Shown: piece by piece, positions 1 to 7,433 of the stretch
How positions within the stretch are numbered: position 1 is the first letter of the stretch
How the letters are laid out: each line of letters starts with the position of its first letter
Origin: Streptomyces sp. H27-H5
GTDB lineage: Bacteria > Actinomycetota > Actinomycetes > Streptomycetales > Streptomycetaceae
Length of the DNA: 64,000 nucleotides
Direction: 5' to 3'
Assembly (NCBI RefSeq): GCF_026627505.1
Contig: NZ_JAPNLK010000033.1
Coordinates: forward strand, 1 to 64,000
Position numbers and translations under genes: made by a program
The notes under the pieces: model-generated
The model's database searches: none
What the model saw: only the letters and a program-made list of their open reading frames with translations
Told to the model about the DNA's origin: nothing

Positions 1-61
1 CACCCCCGAGGACGCACTCGACACCGCCTGCCACCTCCACCTCACCGGTCTCGACACCTGA
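1..61 (+). CDS. C-terminal end of an unidentified protein (5' partial)
   Basis: An open frame enters from the left edge and ends at a TGA at 59-61. The visible tail reads TPEDALDTACHLHLTGLDT. Codon use is typical of a high-GC gene, with G or C in nearly every third position. The fragment is too short to assign a family. The call rests only on frame and codon bias, so the coding status is moderately sure and the function is unknown. Confidence 0.45.
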   Translation, partial: TPEDALDTACHLHLTGLDT

Positions 62-153
62 CACGGGCAAGCGCACGCCAAGCCCGACGTCAACCCCCGA
101 AGGATTTACGACGCAGACCACTTAGGGTCGGGCCGCACACCGAGAGGATCACC

Positions 154-650
154 GTGCCCGTCCTGTCACGCATCGAGCTGTACCACGTCGCGGTACCGCT
201 GCCGACGCCGTTCCGTCCCGCCTGGGTCCCCGGCCTTCCCCAGACCCACAACCGGTTCGACCTGCTGCGTCTCGTGACGGACGACGGTGTGGAGGGCTGG
301 TCGGCCGGGCCGGCGATGGGGCGCGAACGCCGCGGGCTCGGCGATCTGCTGGGGCCGTACCTGCTGGGCCTGGACCCCACCGACATCGAGGAGGTGGCCC
401 GGCGCGTCGACGAGGGGTTCGAGAGCGTCAAGCTCCGCGTGCACGCCGATTCCGCGGAGGAGGACGTCGCGCAGGTCGAGGCCGTGACGAAGGCCTTCGG
501 CGACCGGATCCGGATCGGGGTCGACGCCAACCAGGGGTGGCGGGTGACGGTGGTGGCCGACGCTCCCCTGTGGGACCGGGCACGTGCCCGGCGGTTCGCC
601 GACGCCTGCGCCGCCCTGTCCCTGCCGACCGGCCCCGGTCTGGGCTTCAC
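154..650 (+). pseudogene. Decayed mandelate racemase/muconate-lactonizing (enolase superfamily) gene
   Basis: The frame starts at GTG 154. Residues 1 to about 85 look like the N-terminal capping domain of the enolase superfamily (RIELYHVAVPLPTPF, DLLRLVTDDGVEGW). The text then jumps straight to barrel sequence (DEGFESVKLRVHADSAEEDV and RIRIGVDANQGWRV), so about 40 residues expected between the two are missing. After FADACA it jumps again to a C-terminal-like LPTGPGLGF, losing most of the barrel. Family members are about 370 residues; only about 165 remain. Both junctions keep the reading frame, which then runs on out of homology to a stop at 795. Catalytic Lys and acid residues of the barrel are largely gone, so this is almost certainly inactive. 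Confidence 0.65.
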
Positions 651-793
651 GGCAGGACGACGCGCTGCTCCTTGCCGTACTCGTCGACGTACTTGTAGTG
701 GAAATCGCCCACGGCGGCCGAGGCCGAACCCGGCATCGTCAGGATCAGGGCGAGGGAGGCGAGGGCTGCGGCGGCGGTGTGACGGAGCTTCAT
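647..793 (-). CDS. Very short secreted protein (48 aa), possibly truncated
   Basis: ATG at 793 is preceded by a GGAAGG ribosome-binding site. The protein opens with MKLRHTAAAALASLALILTM and PGSASA, a clear Sec signal peptide with a cleavage site near residue 27. Only about 21 mature residues follow (AVGDFHYKYVDEYGKEQRVV, then LP) before the stop. Small Streptomyces secreted proteins with a similar YxYVDEYG stretch are, as I recall, longer, so this gene may have lost its 3' end at the junction it shares with the decayed enolase gene, with which it converges and overlaps by 4 nt. Function unknown. Confidence 0.55.
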   Translation of the reverse strand: MKLRHTAAAALASLALILTMPGSASAAVGDFHYKYVDEYGKEQRVVLP

Positions 794-929
794 AGGCGGA
801 TCGGTACCTTCCGTGGGGGATTCGGTAACCGACCCTAGGAGCGGCCCGCCAGGCGAATCGATCCGCCGGATTCCCTCGGCGTGGCGTACGGGGCATCCGG
901 GCGGGAGGTCGACACGGCCGCGGCGCCGA

Positions 930-1490
930 TCAGGAACGGCCGTCCGCCGGGGCCGCGATGGCGTGGTAGGTGCGTCCGCCCGCCTCGTAGGTGCCGAGCG
1001 GGGTCATCCCGAAGCCGTCGACGTGCACCCGCCACGACGGTTCGTTGCCCTCCTCGATGAAGGCGACGACGGCCTCGGCGCGTCCGGAGGCCTCGGCGAC
1101 GGCGTTCGCGAACAGTCCCCGCGCCACCCCGCGCCCGCGGAACGCCGCATCGACCACGACGGGCCCGTAGAGCAACCAGCGCACGCCGCTCAGGGGGCGT
1201 CCGCGCCACTCCAGTACGTCCTGGGCGGCGAGCAGACCGAGGACGGGAGGCGGCGGGTCGGGCAGGTCCGTCGCCACGGAGAGCGCGAGGAGACCGGCGA
1301 GCCGGCCCTCCTCGTCGGCGACCAGCAACTCCCCGTTCCCGGCCATGGCACGCAGCGCCGCCTCGTCGAAGGCCCCCTGTACGAACCCCTGGGCGCGGCG
1401 TTGCTCTGCCGTCAGGGCGTCGTGGTGGTTGGCGGAGAAGAGCGCGGCCATGGCGGGAGCGTCGGCCTCGGTGGCGTATCGGTAACGCAT
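930..1490 (-). CDS. GNAT-family N-acetyltransferase
   Basis: A 186-residue protein starting at ATG 1490. It has a GNAT layout: an N-terminal strand and helix (MRYRYATEADAPAMAALF), central strands with LLVADEEGRLAGLLAL, and the acetyl-CoA pyrophosphate loop around residues 118-125 (VDAAFRGRGVARGLF, the R-G-x-G-x-A motif). The C-terminal strand and FGMTPLGTYEAGGRTYH fit the end of the fold. It should transfer an acetyl group from acetyl-CoA to an amine; the substrate cannot be read from the sequence. It stands alone, facing the MerR-like gene's downstream end. Confidence 0.82.
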   Translation of the reverse strand: MRYRYATEADAPAMAALFSANHHDALTAEQRRAQGFVQGAFDEAALRAMAGNGELLVADEEGRLAGLLALSVATDLPDPPPPVLGLLAAQDVLEWRGRPLSGVRWLLYGPVVVDAAFRGRGVARGLFANAVAEASGRAEAVVAFIEEGNEPSWRVHVDGFGMTPLGTYEAGGRTYHAIAAPADGRS

Positions 1491-1593
1491 GGGGCCGATG
1501 CTGCCACGGACTCCTCGACCGATCGGGGACGTCGGGCCCGGGGCCCGTCACCTGGCAGGGGGATCGGATCGGGCCTCGGGATCGCCGGGCGGC

Positions 1594-1983
1594 TCAGCGT
1601 CCGGGGTCGGGGTTCCGGTCGCGACCGGAACCCTGGCCGGCATCGCGGGGGTCGGGGTCGGCCGGCGACTGCGCCGCGGCCTTTCGGTACTCCGCGTTGA
1701 GGCGCTGGGCCTCTTCGAGCTGGTCTTCGAGGATGACGATCCGGCAGGCGGCGTCGATGGCCATTCCGCCGTCCACCAGTTCTCGGGCACGGGCGGCGAT
1801 CCGCAGCTGGTAGCGGGAGTACCGGCGGTGACCGCCCTCCGAACGCAGCGGGGTGATCAGGCGGGCCTCGCCGATCGCGCGGAGGAAGCCGGCCGTGGTT
1901 CCGAGCATCTCGGCGGCCCTGCCCATGGTGTAGGCGGGGTAGTCGTCGTCGTCGAGACGATCGAGCGGGTTCTCTGCTGTCAC
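1594..1983 (-). CDS. MerR-like helix-turn-helix regulator
   Basis: A 129-residue protein. I chose GTG 1983, which gives MTAENPLDRLDDDDYPAY; the open frame extends further upstream but loses coding character there. Residues 18-70 hold a MerR-type winged helix (YTMGRAAEMLGTTAGFLRAI, then TPLRSEGGHRRYSRYQL), with the wing signature GGHRRYS. A short helical region rich in Glu and Arg follows (VILEDQLEEAQRLNAEYRKA), but there is no separate effector domain with metal- or drug-binding residues. It resembles compact actinobacterial MerR-like regulators. It sits downstream of the small hydrophobic protein gene, separated from it by a strong terminator, so it probably has its own promoter within 1984-2101. 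Confidence 0.8.
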   Translation of the reverse strand: MTAENPLDRLDDDDYPAYTMGRAAEMLGTTAGFLRAIGEARLITPLRSEGGHRRYSRYQLRIAARARELVDGGMAIDAACRIVILEDQLEEAQRLNAEYRKAAAQSPADPDPRDAGQGSGRDRNPDPGR

Positions 1984-2101
1984 TTCCACCTCATCGGACG
2001 GGAACGCGTCAAGGCCCCGACGCCATGTGGCACCGGGGCCCCGAGAGAATTCAACACCGTTCGCCGGAAGCCACCGCTCCCGGCTCACTGTGTCCGCCGA
2101 A

Positions 2102-2150
2102 CACGACGGTGGGGCCCGCTCCTCGTCGAGGAGCGGGCCCCACCGTCGTG
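2102..2150 (-). terminator. Perfect 23-bp hairpin terminator
   Basis: Arms at 2102-2124 and 2128-2150 are perfectly complementary with a 3-nt loop. It lies 15 nt after the stop of the hydrophobic protein gene, read on the minus strand. The stem is GC-rich with no T-tract, typical of Streptomyces factor-independent terminators. Confidence 0.75.
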
Positions 2151-2165
2151 CATGGACGAGCGTGG

Positions 2166-2327
2166 CTACCAGCGGTACCAGCGGCCACTCCCACCCTTCG
2201 GGCGGGCCACGAAGCCCACCAGCCACAGCACCAGTACCGCGATGGCGACCCACCAGAGGATCTTCACCGCGAAACCGGCACCGAAGAGAATCAGAGCGAG
2301 CAGAAGAACGAGAAGCAGGGGAACCAT
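2166..2327 (-). CDS. Small hydrophobic membrane protein (53 aa)
   Basis: ATG 2327 has a good GGAGG site 9 nt upstream. The protein starts MVPLLLVLLLALILFGAGFA and contains two closely spaced transmembrane helices (residues 2-21 and 23-41, the second reading ILWWVAIAVLVLWLVGFV). It ends with a basic, aromatic tail RPKGGSGRWYRW. Short membrane proteins of this type are common in Streptomyces and often sit near stress genes; here CsbD and a cold-shock gene follow. No catalytic motif is present and the function is unknown. Confidence 0.75.
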   Translation of the reverse strand: MVPLLLVLLLALILFGAGFAVKILWWVAIAVLVLWLVGFVARPKGGSGRWYRW

Positions 2328-2540
2328 GGTTATCAACCTCCGAAACGCCGACTGCCCGCACCCCGCCCGACCATGCACACAAAACTTATTTGTTTTTTAT
2401 CGCCCCAGGCGGGAAGTCGATGTCCCCCCCTGTCCACCCCGCTCGCCCGACATCCGTTCAGACTCACCCCGTTTGAGCACCCGAGAACCGGTCACACGAA
2501 CCGAGGCAAGAGACTTTCTCAATGTTGGGGAGTGATGGTT

Positions 2541-2714
2541 GTGTCGGCTGAAGAGAAGACCCAGGCCAAGACCGAGCAGGCCAAGGGCAAGGTCAAGGAA
2601 GCCGCGGGCCGCACGGTCGGCAACGAGCGTCTCACCGCCGAAGGCCGGGCGGACCAGGCCAAGGGCGATGCCCGAGAGGCCAAGGAGAAGGTCAAGGACA
2701 CCTTCAAGCACTGA
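2541..2714 (+). CDS. CsbD-family stress protein
   Basis: A small, highly charged helical protein (57 aa from GTG 2541). The CsbD pattern is plain: EQAKGKVKEAAGRTVGNERL, then AEGRADQAKGDAREAKEKVK. I prefer GTG 2541 because the GGGGAG at 2527-2532 is then 8 nt away; ATG 2535 in the same frame is only 2 nt from it and would add two residues. CsbD proteins are abundant general-stress proteins controlled by sigma-B-type factors in Gram-positive bacteria. Their biochemical role is unresolved. A strong terminator follows directly. Confidence 0.88.
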   Translation: MSAEEKTQAKTEQAKGKVKEAAGRTVGNERLTAEGRADQAKGDAREAKEKVKDTFKH

Positions 2715-2744
2715 CCTCCTCGGAATCCGGGAACGCCCGGATCC

Positions 2745-2799
2745 GAAAACGGCCTGTGGGCGGCCCCGACCGAGTCGGGGCCGCCCACAGGCCGTTTTC
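2745..2799. terminator. Perfect 25-bp bidirectional hairpin
   Basis: Arms 2745-2769 and 2775-2799 are fully complementary with a 5-nt loop. The outer ends are GAAAAC and GTTTTC, so transcripts of either strand leave the stem with a T-run. It lies between the convergent csbD-like and cold-shock genes. Confidence 0.85.
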
Positions 2800-2826
2800 C
2801 CTCACGTGCGCGCGCGAACGCGAAAA

Positions 2827-2860
2827 GCCGGGGCCCGCACCCGAAGGTGCGGGCCCCGGC
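2827..2860 (-). terminator. 14-bp hairpin after the cold-shock gene
   Basis: Arms 2827-2840 and 2847-2860 pair perfectly around a 6-nt loop, 19 nt past the stop of the cold-shock gene. On the minus strand a CTTTTC tract follows the stem. Confidence 0.75.
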
Positions 2861-2879
2861 CCACGCGTGATCGCGAACG

Positions 2880-3083
2880 TCAGGCCGTGACGATGTTCTC
2901 GGCCGTCGGGCCCTTCTGGCCCTGCGCGATGTCGAAGCTGACCTTCTGGCCTTCCTGGAGCTCACGGAAGCCCTGGGAGGCGATGTTCGAGTAGTGGGCG
3001 AACACGTCCGGTCCGCCACCCTCCTGCTCGATGAAGCCGAAGCCCTTTTCCGCGTTGAACCACTTCACGGTGCCATTAGCCAT
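2880..3083 (-). CDS. CspA-family cold-shock protein
   Basis: A 67-residue single cold-shock domain, the usual length. It shows [20 protein letters not shown] with the RNP1 motif KGFGFIEQ, the RNP2 motif DVFAHYS, and the closing strand [11 protein letters not shown]. Such proteins bind single-stranded RNA and DNA and act as RNA chaperones. ATG 3083 has a very strong AAGGAG site. The upstream non-coding stretch is long, consistent with the extended 5' leader of csp mRNAs, but I found no cold box I would defend. Streptomyces carry several csp paralogues, so I give no gene number. Confidence 0.97.
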   Translation of the reverse strand: MANGTVKWFNAEKGFGFIEQEGGGPDVFAHYSNIASQGFRELQEGQKVSFDIAQGQKGPTAENIVTA

Positions 3084-3469
3084 GTCAATCTCCTTCGGGG
3101 CACAGCCCAGAAATCCACACCCTGCGGATTTCGAGTCGCCGCATGATCTTCCCGTCCGGAAAATGCCGGAAACACAAAAGCACCCTCACCGGTCTGAACG
3201 ACCGATGAGCACCCTCGAAGTTTGGGAACCACAACTGCAACTGAAATCACAGTAGCACGCCCTGACTACGACAAAATCGGCCGCGAATCCCGACCCTCCA
3301 GGGAGGCGAGAAAGACTCCCCGCAGCTATCCGCTCTTTCTGTCCTGGCCGACACAGAAATACGACATCGAGGCCGACGTCGGGGGGCGCACGCCGGACGC
3401 GTCGGACACGGCGCGGATCCCCGCCCCACCTGCCGGTCAGGACGGCCGACCGCCCCTACGGTGTGGACC
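3084..3469. other. Intergenic region between divergent cold-shock and membrane-protein genes
   Basis: About 385 bp without a credible gene. It should hold the cold-shock gene's promoter and leader (minus strand) and the promoter of the membrane-protein gene (plus strand). The part at 3150-3350 is less GC-rich than its surroundings. I see no clear -10/-35 pair or riboswitch. Confidence 0.4.
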
Positions 3470-4024
3470 ATGGCCCACGACGAGACCCCTGCGGCCGGGT
3501 CCCCCGCTCACGGTCCCGCACCCGACAAGGCCCTCGACGACGAACCGTTGCTCGCCGCCGCGCGGCTCAAGGAGCGCCTGTACGCGACGATCACCATGAT
3601 CTCGGTGGTGGTCGGGCTCGCCGGCTTCGGCCACACCGACACGGCCGAAGCGGCGGCCACGATCCTCACGACCGCCGTCGGCCTGTGGCTGGCCGCCCTG
3701 GTCGCTGACCAACAGGCCCACCGCGTCGTCCACGGCCGCTTCGCCACCGGCCGCGAGCTGCGCCACATGTTGTCCGTCAGCAGCCCCCTGTTGCTGTCCG
3801 CGGCGGGCCCCCTCACCCTCCTCGCCGTGGCGGCGCTCACCGCCGTCACCGTGGAGTCCGCGCTGCTGATCGCGGCCGCGGTGAACGTCGCCGGCCTGTT
3901 CACCTGGGGGTGTTACGGGGGCATCCGCATGGGGGCCGGTACGGTCCTCGCCGTACTGGCCGGGGTCCTGGACGCGATCATCGGAACGGCGGTCGCCCTG
4001 GTCAAGGTCGCCGCCGGCCACTGA
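3470..4024 (+). CDS. Multi-pass membrane protein of unknown function
   Basis: A 184-residue protein from ATG 3470 (MAHDETPAAGSPAH). A polar N-terminus of about 40 residues is followed by four to five hydrophobic helices, for example YATITMISVVVGLAGF, AATILTTAVGLWLAALVA, LLLSAAGPLTLLAVAALTAV and VLAVLAGVLDAIIGTAVAL. The second half is typical of helical inner-membrane proteins with small residues. I do not recognise a family motif. An upstream in-frame start at 3461 exists but lacks a ribosome-binding site. It converges on the ferredoxin gene. Confidence 0.7.
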   Translation: MAHDETPAAGSPAHGPAPDKALDDEPLLAAARLKERLYATITMISVVVGLAGFGHTDTAEAAATILTTAVGLWLAALVADQQAHRVVHGRFATGRELRHMLSVSSPLLLSAAGPLTLLAVAALTAVTVESALLIAAAVNVAGLFTWGCYGGIRMGAGTVLAVLAGVLDAIIGTAVALVKVAAGH

Positions 4025-4072
4025 ACACCCTCGCCCCGGGGCCTACCGGCCACCCGACGGTCGTGACCCGGC

Positions 4073-4303
4073 CTACGGGCGCGGGGCGATCACCGTTCCC
4101 GCCTCCCGCACCGTGATGGCCTGGGCCGGGCAGATGTCCGCCGCGTCCAGCACCCGCGCGTCCTCGTCCGTCTCCGGCCGGCGCACCGAGGCGTGCTCGT
4201 CCTCCAGGGCGAACACCTCGGGGGCGACGGCGGCGCACATCCCCGAGCCCATGCACAGCTGTCGGTCCGCGCGTACGGTCCACTTCCCGGGCATGGCGCT
4301 CAC
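4073..4303 (-). CDS. P450-associated ferredoxin (probable [3Fe-4S])
   Basis: A 76-residue ferredoxin. Cluster ligands read C17-M-G-S20-G-M-C23 and later C58-P59. A serine occupies the position of the second Cys of a [4Fe-4S] motif, the pattern of [3Fe-4S] ferredoxins that feed bacterial P450s. I chose GTG 4303 because its GTGA overlaps the stop of the P450 gene, implying translational coupling; GTG 4306 and ATG 4294 are in-frame alternatives. Its role should be to pass electrons from a ferredoxin reductase, not encoded here, to the P450. Confidence 0.87.
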   Translation of the reverse strand: MSAMPGKWTVRADRQLCMGSGMCAAVAPEVFALEDEHASVRRPETDEDARVLDAADICPAQAITVREAGTVIAPRP

Positions 4304-5499
4304 CACCCGACCGGCATCACACGCGGGCCCCTGACCAGCATCTGCGACTTCCACGTCACATCACCCGCGAGGCGCAGACCGGGGAATCGGGTGACGAGCG
4401 CGGCCAGTGCCTCCTGGAGTTCGAGGCGGGCCAGCGGGGCGCCCAGGCAGTGGTGGACTCCGTGGCCGAAGCCGAGGTGGGGGACGCCGTCGCGGGTGAT
4501 GTCCAGGACGCCCGGGGCGCTGAACCGCAGCGCGTCGCGGTTGGCGGCGCCGGTGGCGACCAGCACCGGGGTGCCGGCCCGCACCAGGGTGCCGCCGACC
4601 TCCACGTCCTCGGTGGCGTAGCGCGGCTGACTGGCGCCGCTGCCCAGCGGGACGAAGCGCAGCAGTTCCTCGACGGCGTTGGCGACGAGTTCGGGGCGCG
4701 AACGCAGCAGGGCGAGTTGTTCCGGGTGCTCCAGCAGGGTGAGGGTGAAGTTGGGGATCTGCGAGGCGGTGGTCTCGTGGCCCGCGACCAGGATGCCCAC
4801 GCACAGGTCGACCAGTTCCAGCTCGGAGAGCCGGTCGGATCCGTCCCGGGCCTCGATGAGGGCCGTCATCAGGTCGTCCCGCGGCCGGGCACGGTGGTGG
4901 TGGATCAGGGTGCGCATGTAGTCGCGCAGTTCCTCGCGGTTGACCTCGAACTCGGCGGCGCTGAGGGAGCTGGTCGACAGCGCGGCGTCGCTCCAGACCC
5001 GGAAGCGGGGTCGGTCCTCCTCGGGGACCCCGAGCATCCGGCAGATCACGGCGACGGGCAGGGGGAGCGCGAACCGGTCCACGAGGTCGGCGGGAGGGCC
5101 GGCCGCCTCCAGGTCGTCGAGGAGTTCCGCGGCGAGTTCGCGTACCCGGGGCCGGAGCTTCTCCACCTGGTGCACGGTGAACGCGCGGGCCACCAGGGAG
5201 CGCAGTCGGGTGTGGTCGGGCGGGTCCATGGCGAGGATGCCGCTGTCGGATCGCCCCTCGGACTGGCGGGGTTCGTCGTGGCGGGCGCCCTCGGCGCGGC
5301 TGAAGCGCCGGTCTCCGAGGACGAGCCGGGCATCGGCGTAGCGGGTGACCAACCAGGCGCTCTCGCCGTAGGGCAGTTGGACGCGTAAGAGTCCGGGACG
5401 CTCCCGGACCTGCTCGTAGGCGTCGGCGAGTCGGAGCCCCTCGGCGGAGTTGAAGGGGTAGGCCAGGGGTGCGGTGGTGTCGGTGTCCGGTGCGGGCAT
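4300..5499 (-). CDS. Cytochrome P450 (class I, CYP105-like layout)
   Basis: A 399-residue soluble P450, the usual length. It has the I-helix AGHETTA, the K-helix ExxR in EELLRF, and the haem loop FGHGVHHCLGAPLAR with ligand Cys351. ATG 5499 is preceded by TGGAGG. It is co-transcribed with the overlapping ferredoxin. The substrate is unknown; such enzymes hydroxylate terpenoids, polyketides or xenobiotics. Codon 38 is TTA (5386-5388 on the complement), so translation should depend on the bldA tRNA. A perfect TetR-type operator lies just upstream of the start, pointing to repression by the divergent TetR protein. Confidence 0.95.
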   Translation of the reverse strand: MPAPDTDTTAPLAYPFNSAEGLRLADAYEQVRERPGLLRVQLPYGESAWLVTRYADARLVLGDRRFSRAEGARHDEPRQSEGRSDSGILAMDPPDHTRLRSLVARAFTVHQVEKLRPRVRELAAELLDDLEAAGPPADLVDRFALPLPVAVICRMLGVPEEDRPRFRVWSDAALSTSSLSAAEFEVNREELRDYMRTLIHHHRARPRDDLMTALIEARDGSDRLSELELVDLCVGILVAGHETTASQIPNFTLTLLEHPEQLALLRSRPELVANAVEELLRFVPLGSGASQPRYATEDVEVGGTLVRAGTPVLVATGAANRDALRFSAPGVLDITRDGVPHLGFGHGVHHCLGAPLARLELQEALAALVTRFPGLRLAGDVTWKSQMLVRGPRVMPVGW

Positions 5500-5512
5500 C
5501 GCGGCCTCCAGA

Positions 5513-5530
5513 TGTAAGCGACTGCTTACA
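5513..5530. promoter_or_regulatory. TetR-type operator palindrome
   Basis: TGTAAGC-GACT-GCTTACA is a perfect 7-bp inverted repeat with a 4-nt spacer. It lies 14 nt upstream of the P450 start and in the intergenic region shared with the divergent TetR gene. Size and position fit the operator of that regulator, covering the P450 promoter and possibly its own. Confidence 0.72.
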
Positions 5531-5673
5531 AACGTAGGACGGTCCCTCCGGACGGTCAACGGGGCCTCGGCGTCGTTATCCTGACAGGCCGCCCGCGGAC
5601 GGCCGGCGCGCGCGGGAACACGCCGGCGCACGACGGGGAGCGACGAAGAGACGGCGGAGCGAGGACAGCGACG

Positions 5674-6276
5674 ATGGACGAAGCCACGAGCGCGCGAGCG
5701 GGCGGGCGCCGCCGCGACGCCTCGGCCACCCGCCGCCGGATACTCGACGCGGCGCGCGACCTGTTCGCCGAGCGGGGGTACGAGCGGGCCACCGTCCGCG
5801 ACATCGCGGAGGTGGCCGGCTCGAACCAGGCGTTGCTGTTCCGCTACTTCGGTTCCAAACAGGGGCTGCTCGCCGAGGTGCTCGCCCGGGGCGGCCTGGA
5901 GCAGGTACGGGCCACCCCGCCGGAGGAGCTGTTCGAGACCGCGCTGCGCTCCATGCTCACGAGCAGCGCCGCCGGCACGGGCGACCGTTCCCTGGAGGTG
6001 TACCTGCGGTCGGTGGGCCGCGGTGAGGACGCGGCCGGGACCCTGCGTGAGCTGGGCGCGGAGTACCAGCGGGCGCTGGCATCGCTGTCCGGCGCGCCGG
6101 ACGGTGCCCTGCGCGCCGATCTGGCGATGGCCTGGTTGCTCGGCATCGGCCTGATGCGGACGGTCGTGGCCCGCGAGCCGCTGGCCGGCGCCGACCCGGA
6201 CGAGGTGTGCGCCCTCGTCCTCACCACGCTGCGGCACCTGTGGGCGGCTCCCCCGGATCCCCCGGGCGACACGTAG
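5674..6276 (+). CDS. TetR/AcrR-family repressor
   Basis: A 200-residue protein starting at ATG 5674. The N-terminal helix-turn-helix spans residues 18-65 (ATRRRILDAARDLFAERGYE, then TVRDIAEVAGSNQALLFRYF, GSKQGLLAEV), the textbook TetR pattern. The rest is the all-helical ligand-binding and dimerisation domain. It is divergent from the P450-ferredoxin operon with a palindromic operator between them, so it probably represses that operon and its own gene until a ligand, perhaps the P450 substrate, binds. Confidence 0.94.
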   Translation: MDEATSARAGGRRRDASATRRRILDAARDLFAERGYERATVRDIAEVAGSNQALLFRYFGSKQGLLAEVLARGGLEQVRATPPEELFETALRSMLTSSAAGTGDRSLEVYLRSVGRGEDAAGTLRELGAEYQRALASLSGAPDGALRADLAMAWLLGIGLMRTVVAREPLAGADPDEVCALVLTTLRHLWAAPPDPPGDT

Positions 6277-6282
6277 CGTCCG

Positions 6283-6969
6283 TCAGGGAGCGGGGACCGC
6301 GACGGCGGGTTCCTCGTGCTGTTCGATCTCCGGGCGCCCCTTCTTCGGGAGCAGGAACGTGACGGCCAGGAACGCCACCAACAGGCAGGCCTGGGCGACG
6401 AGTGCGTGCCGGAACCCCGTGGTGAAGTCACCGGTCCCCGCCCTGTCGAAGAAGAGCGATCCGAAGACGGCCACTCCGATGGAGCCGCCGATGGACTGAA
6501 CGGCCGACAGGACGCCGGACGCGGAGCCGATCTCGTCGTCGTCCACCGCGGCCAGGATGAAGCTGAACAGGGCCGCGATCACCATGCCGGAGCCGATGCC
6601 CGCGACCGCCACGCCCGGGGCGATGTCCCCGAGCGAGAAGGCCGTCCCCACCCTCCCCAGCTCGTACCAGAGCAGCGCCGCTCCCCCGAGCTGTACGAGC
6701 GGGCCGACCTGGAGGACGGCCCGATCGCCCGGCTTCCTCGGGACCACCTTGGCGGCGACGACGAGCGCGGCGATGCCGATGGGGAGGTTGACCAGGAACA
6801 CCAGCCGCCGGCCGAGGCCGAAGAGGTCGGCCGAGATGAGTGCGCCGCCGAGGACCGGGCCGATGATGCCGCCCAGTCCCACGACGAGCCCGAAGATGCC
6901 GAAGACCCTGGCGAGTTCGGCGCCCGAGAAGTTCTCCCGCAGGAGTCCGAGCCCATGGGGCAGGAGCAT
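6283..6969 (-). pseudogene. 5'-truncated DHA2 (EmrB/QacA) MFS exporter
   Basis: The homologous part begins at LLPHGLGLLRENFSGAELAR, which in 14-helix drug exporters lies just after transmembrane helix 4, and runs to a normal C-terminus. About 228 residues remain of the usual 470-500. Motifs such as GPVLGGALI and FLVNLPIGIAALVVA are intact in the retained part. Everything upstream is occupied by the MarR gene on the other strand, which overlaps the fragment by 15 nt. The simplest reading is one deletion that removed the first third of the exporter together with the shared promoter region. It is unlikely to work as a transporter. Confidence 0.78.
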
Positions 6970-7392
6970 GGCGCGCTCCGCGAGCAACTGCGGAACATGA
7001 CCTTGCGCCAGCAGCGTTTCGAGAGGTACCTGGGGCGTGAGCTGCACACGGACTCGGCGGGGCTGACGGTCATGGGCCACCTCGTCAGCGTCGGCCCGAC
7101 CTCCCCCACCGACCTCGCCCGGGCGCTGGGCACCTCCACCGCGGCAATGACGCTGGTCATCGACCGGCTCGTGGCGGCCGACCACGCCACCCGCCGACCC
7201 CATCCCACGGACCGTCGCAAGGTGATCGTCACCCCCGCCGACGACTGGGAGGCCCGCTCCTACGCGTACGTCTCCCCCCTCATCCAGGGAGTCACCGCCG
7301 CCGCCTCGAACCTCACACCCGAGGAGCAGGTCACCGTGGCCGCCTTCCTGGAGCGGATCATCGGCGCCTACGACCACGCGACGCACCCCTGA
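6955..7392 (+). CDS. MarR-family regulator
   Basis: A 145-residue winged-helix protein. ATG 6955 has AGGAG 9 nt upstream and gives MGQEHGALREQLRNMTLRQQ. The DNA-binding core is SAGLTVMGHLVSVGPTSPTD, LARALGTSTAAMTLVIDRLV and the wing RRPHPTDRRKVIVTP. The first residues may be newly recruited from the truncated exporter sequence, because the gene starts inside it on the opposite strand. MarR proteins next to DHA2 exporters normally repress them; here the target has lost its 5' end. Confidence 0.78.
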   Translation: MGQEHGALREQLRNMTLRQQRFERYLGRELHTDSAGLTVMGHLVSVGPTSPTDLARALGTSTAAMTLVIDRLVAADHATRRPHPTDRRKVIVTPADDWEARSYAYVSPLIQGVTAAASNLTPEEQVTVAAFLERIIGAYDHATHP

Positions 7393-7433
7393 CACCTACC
7401 GCCACCGGGGCGGCGACGCGGTGGTCGGTGTGG

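Noticed and set aside
2480-2515. GTTT...GGTCAC ahead of the csbD-like gene, considered as a sigma-B promoter
   Set aside because: The -10 half does not fit GGGTAT well enough to list.
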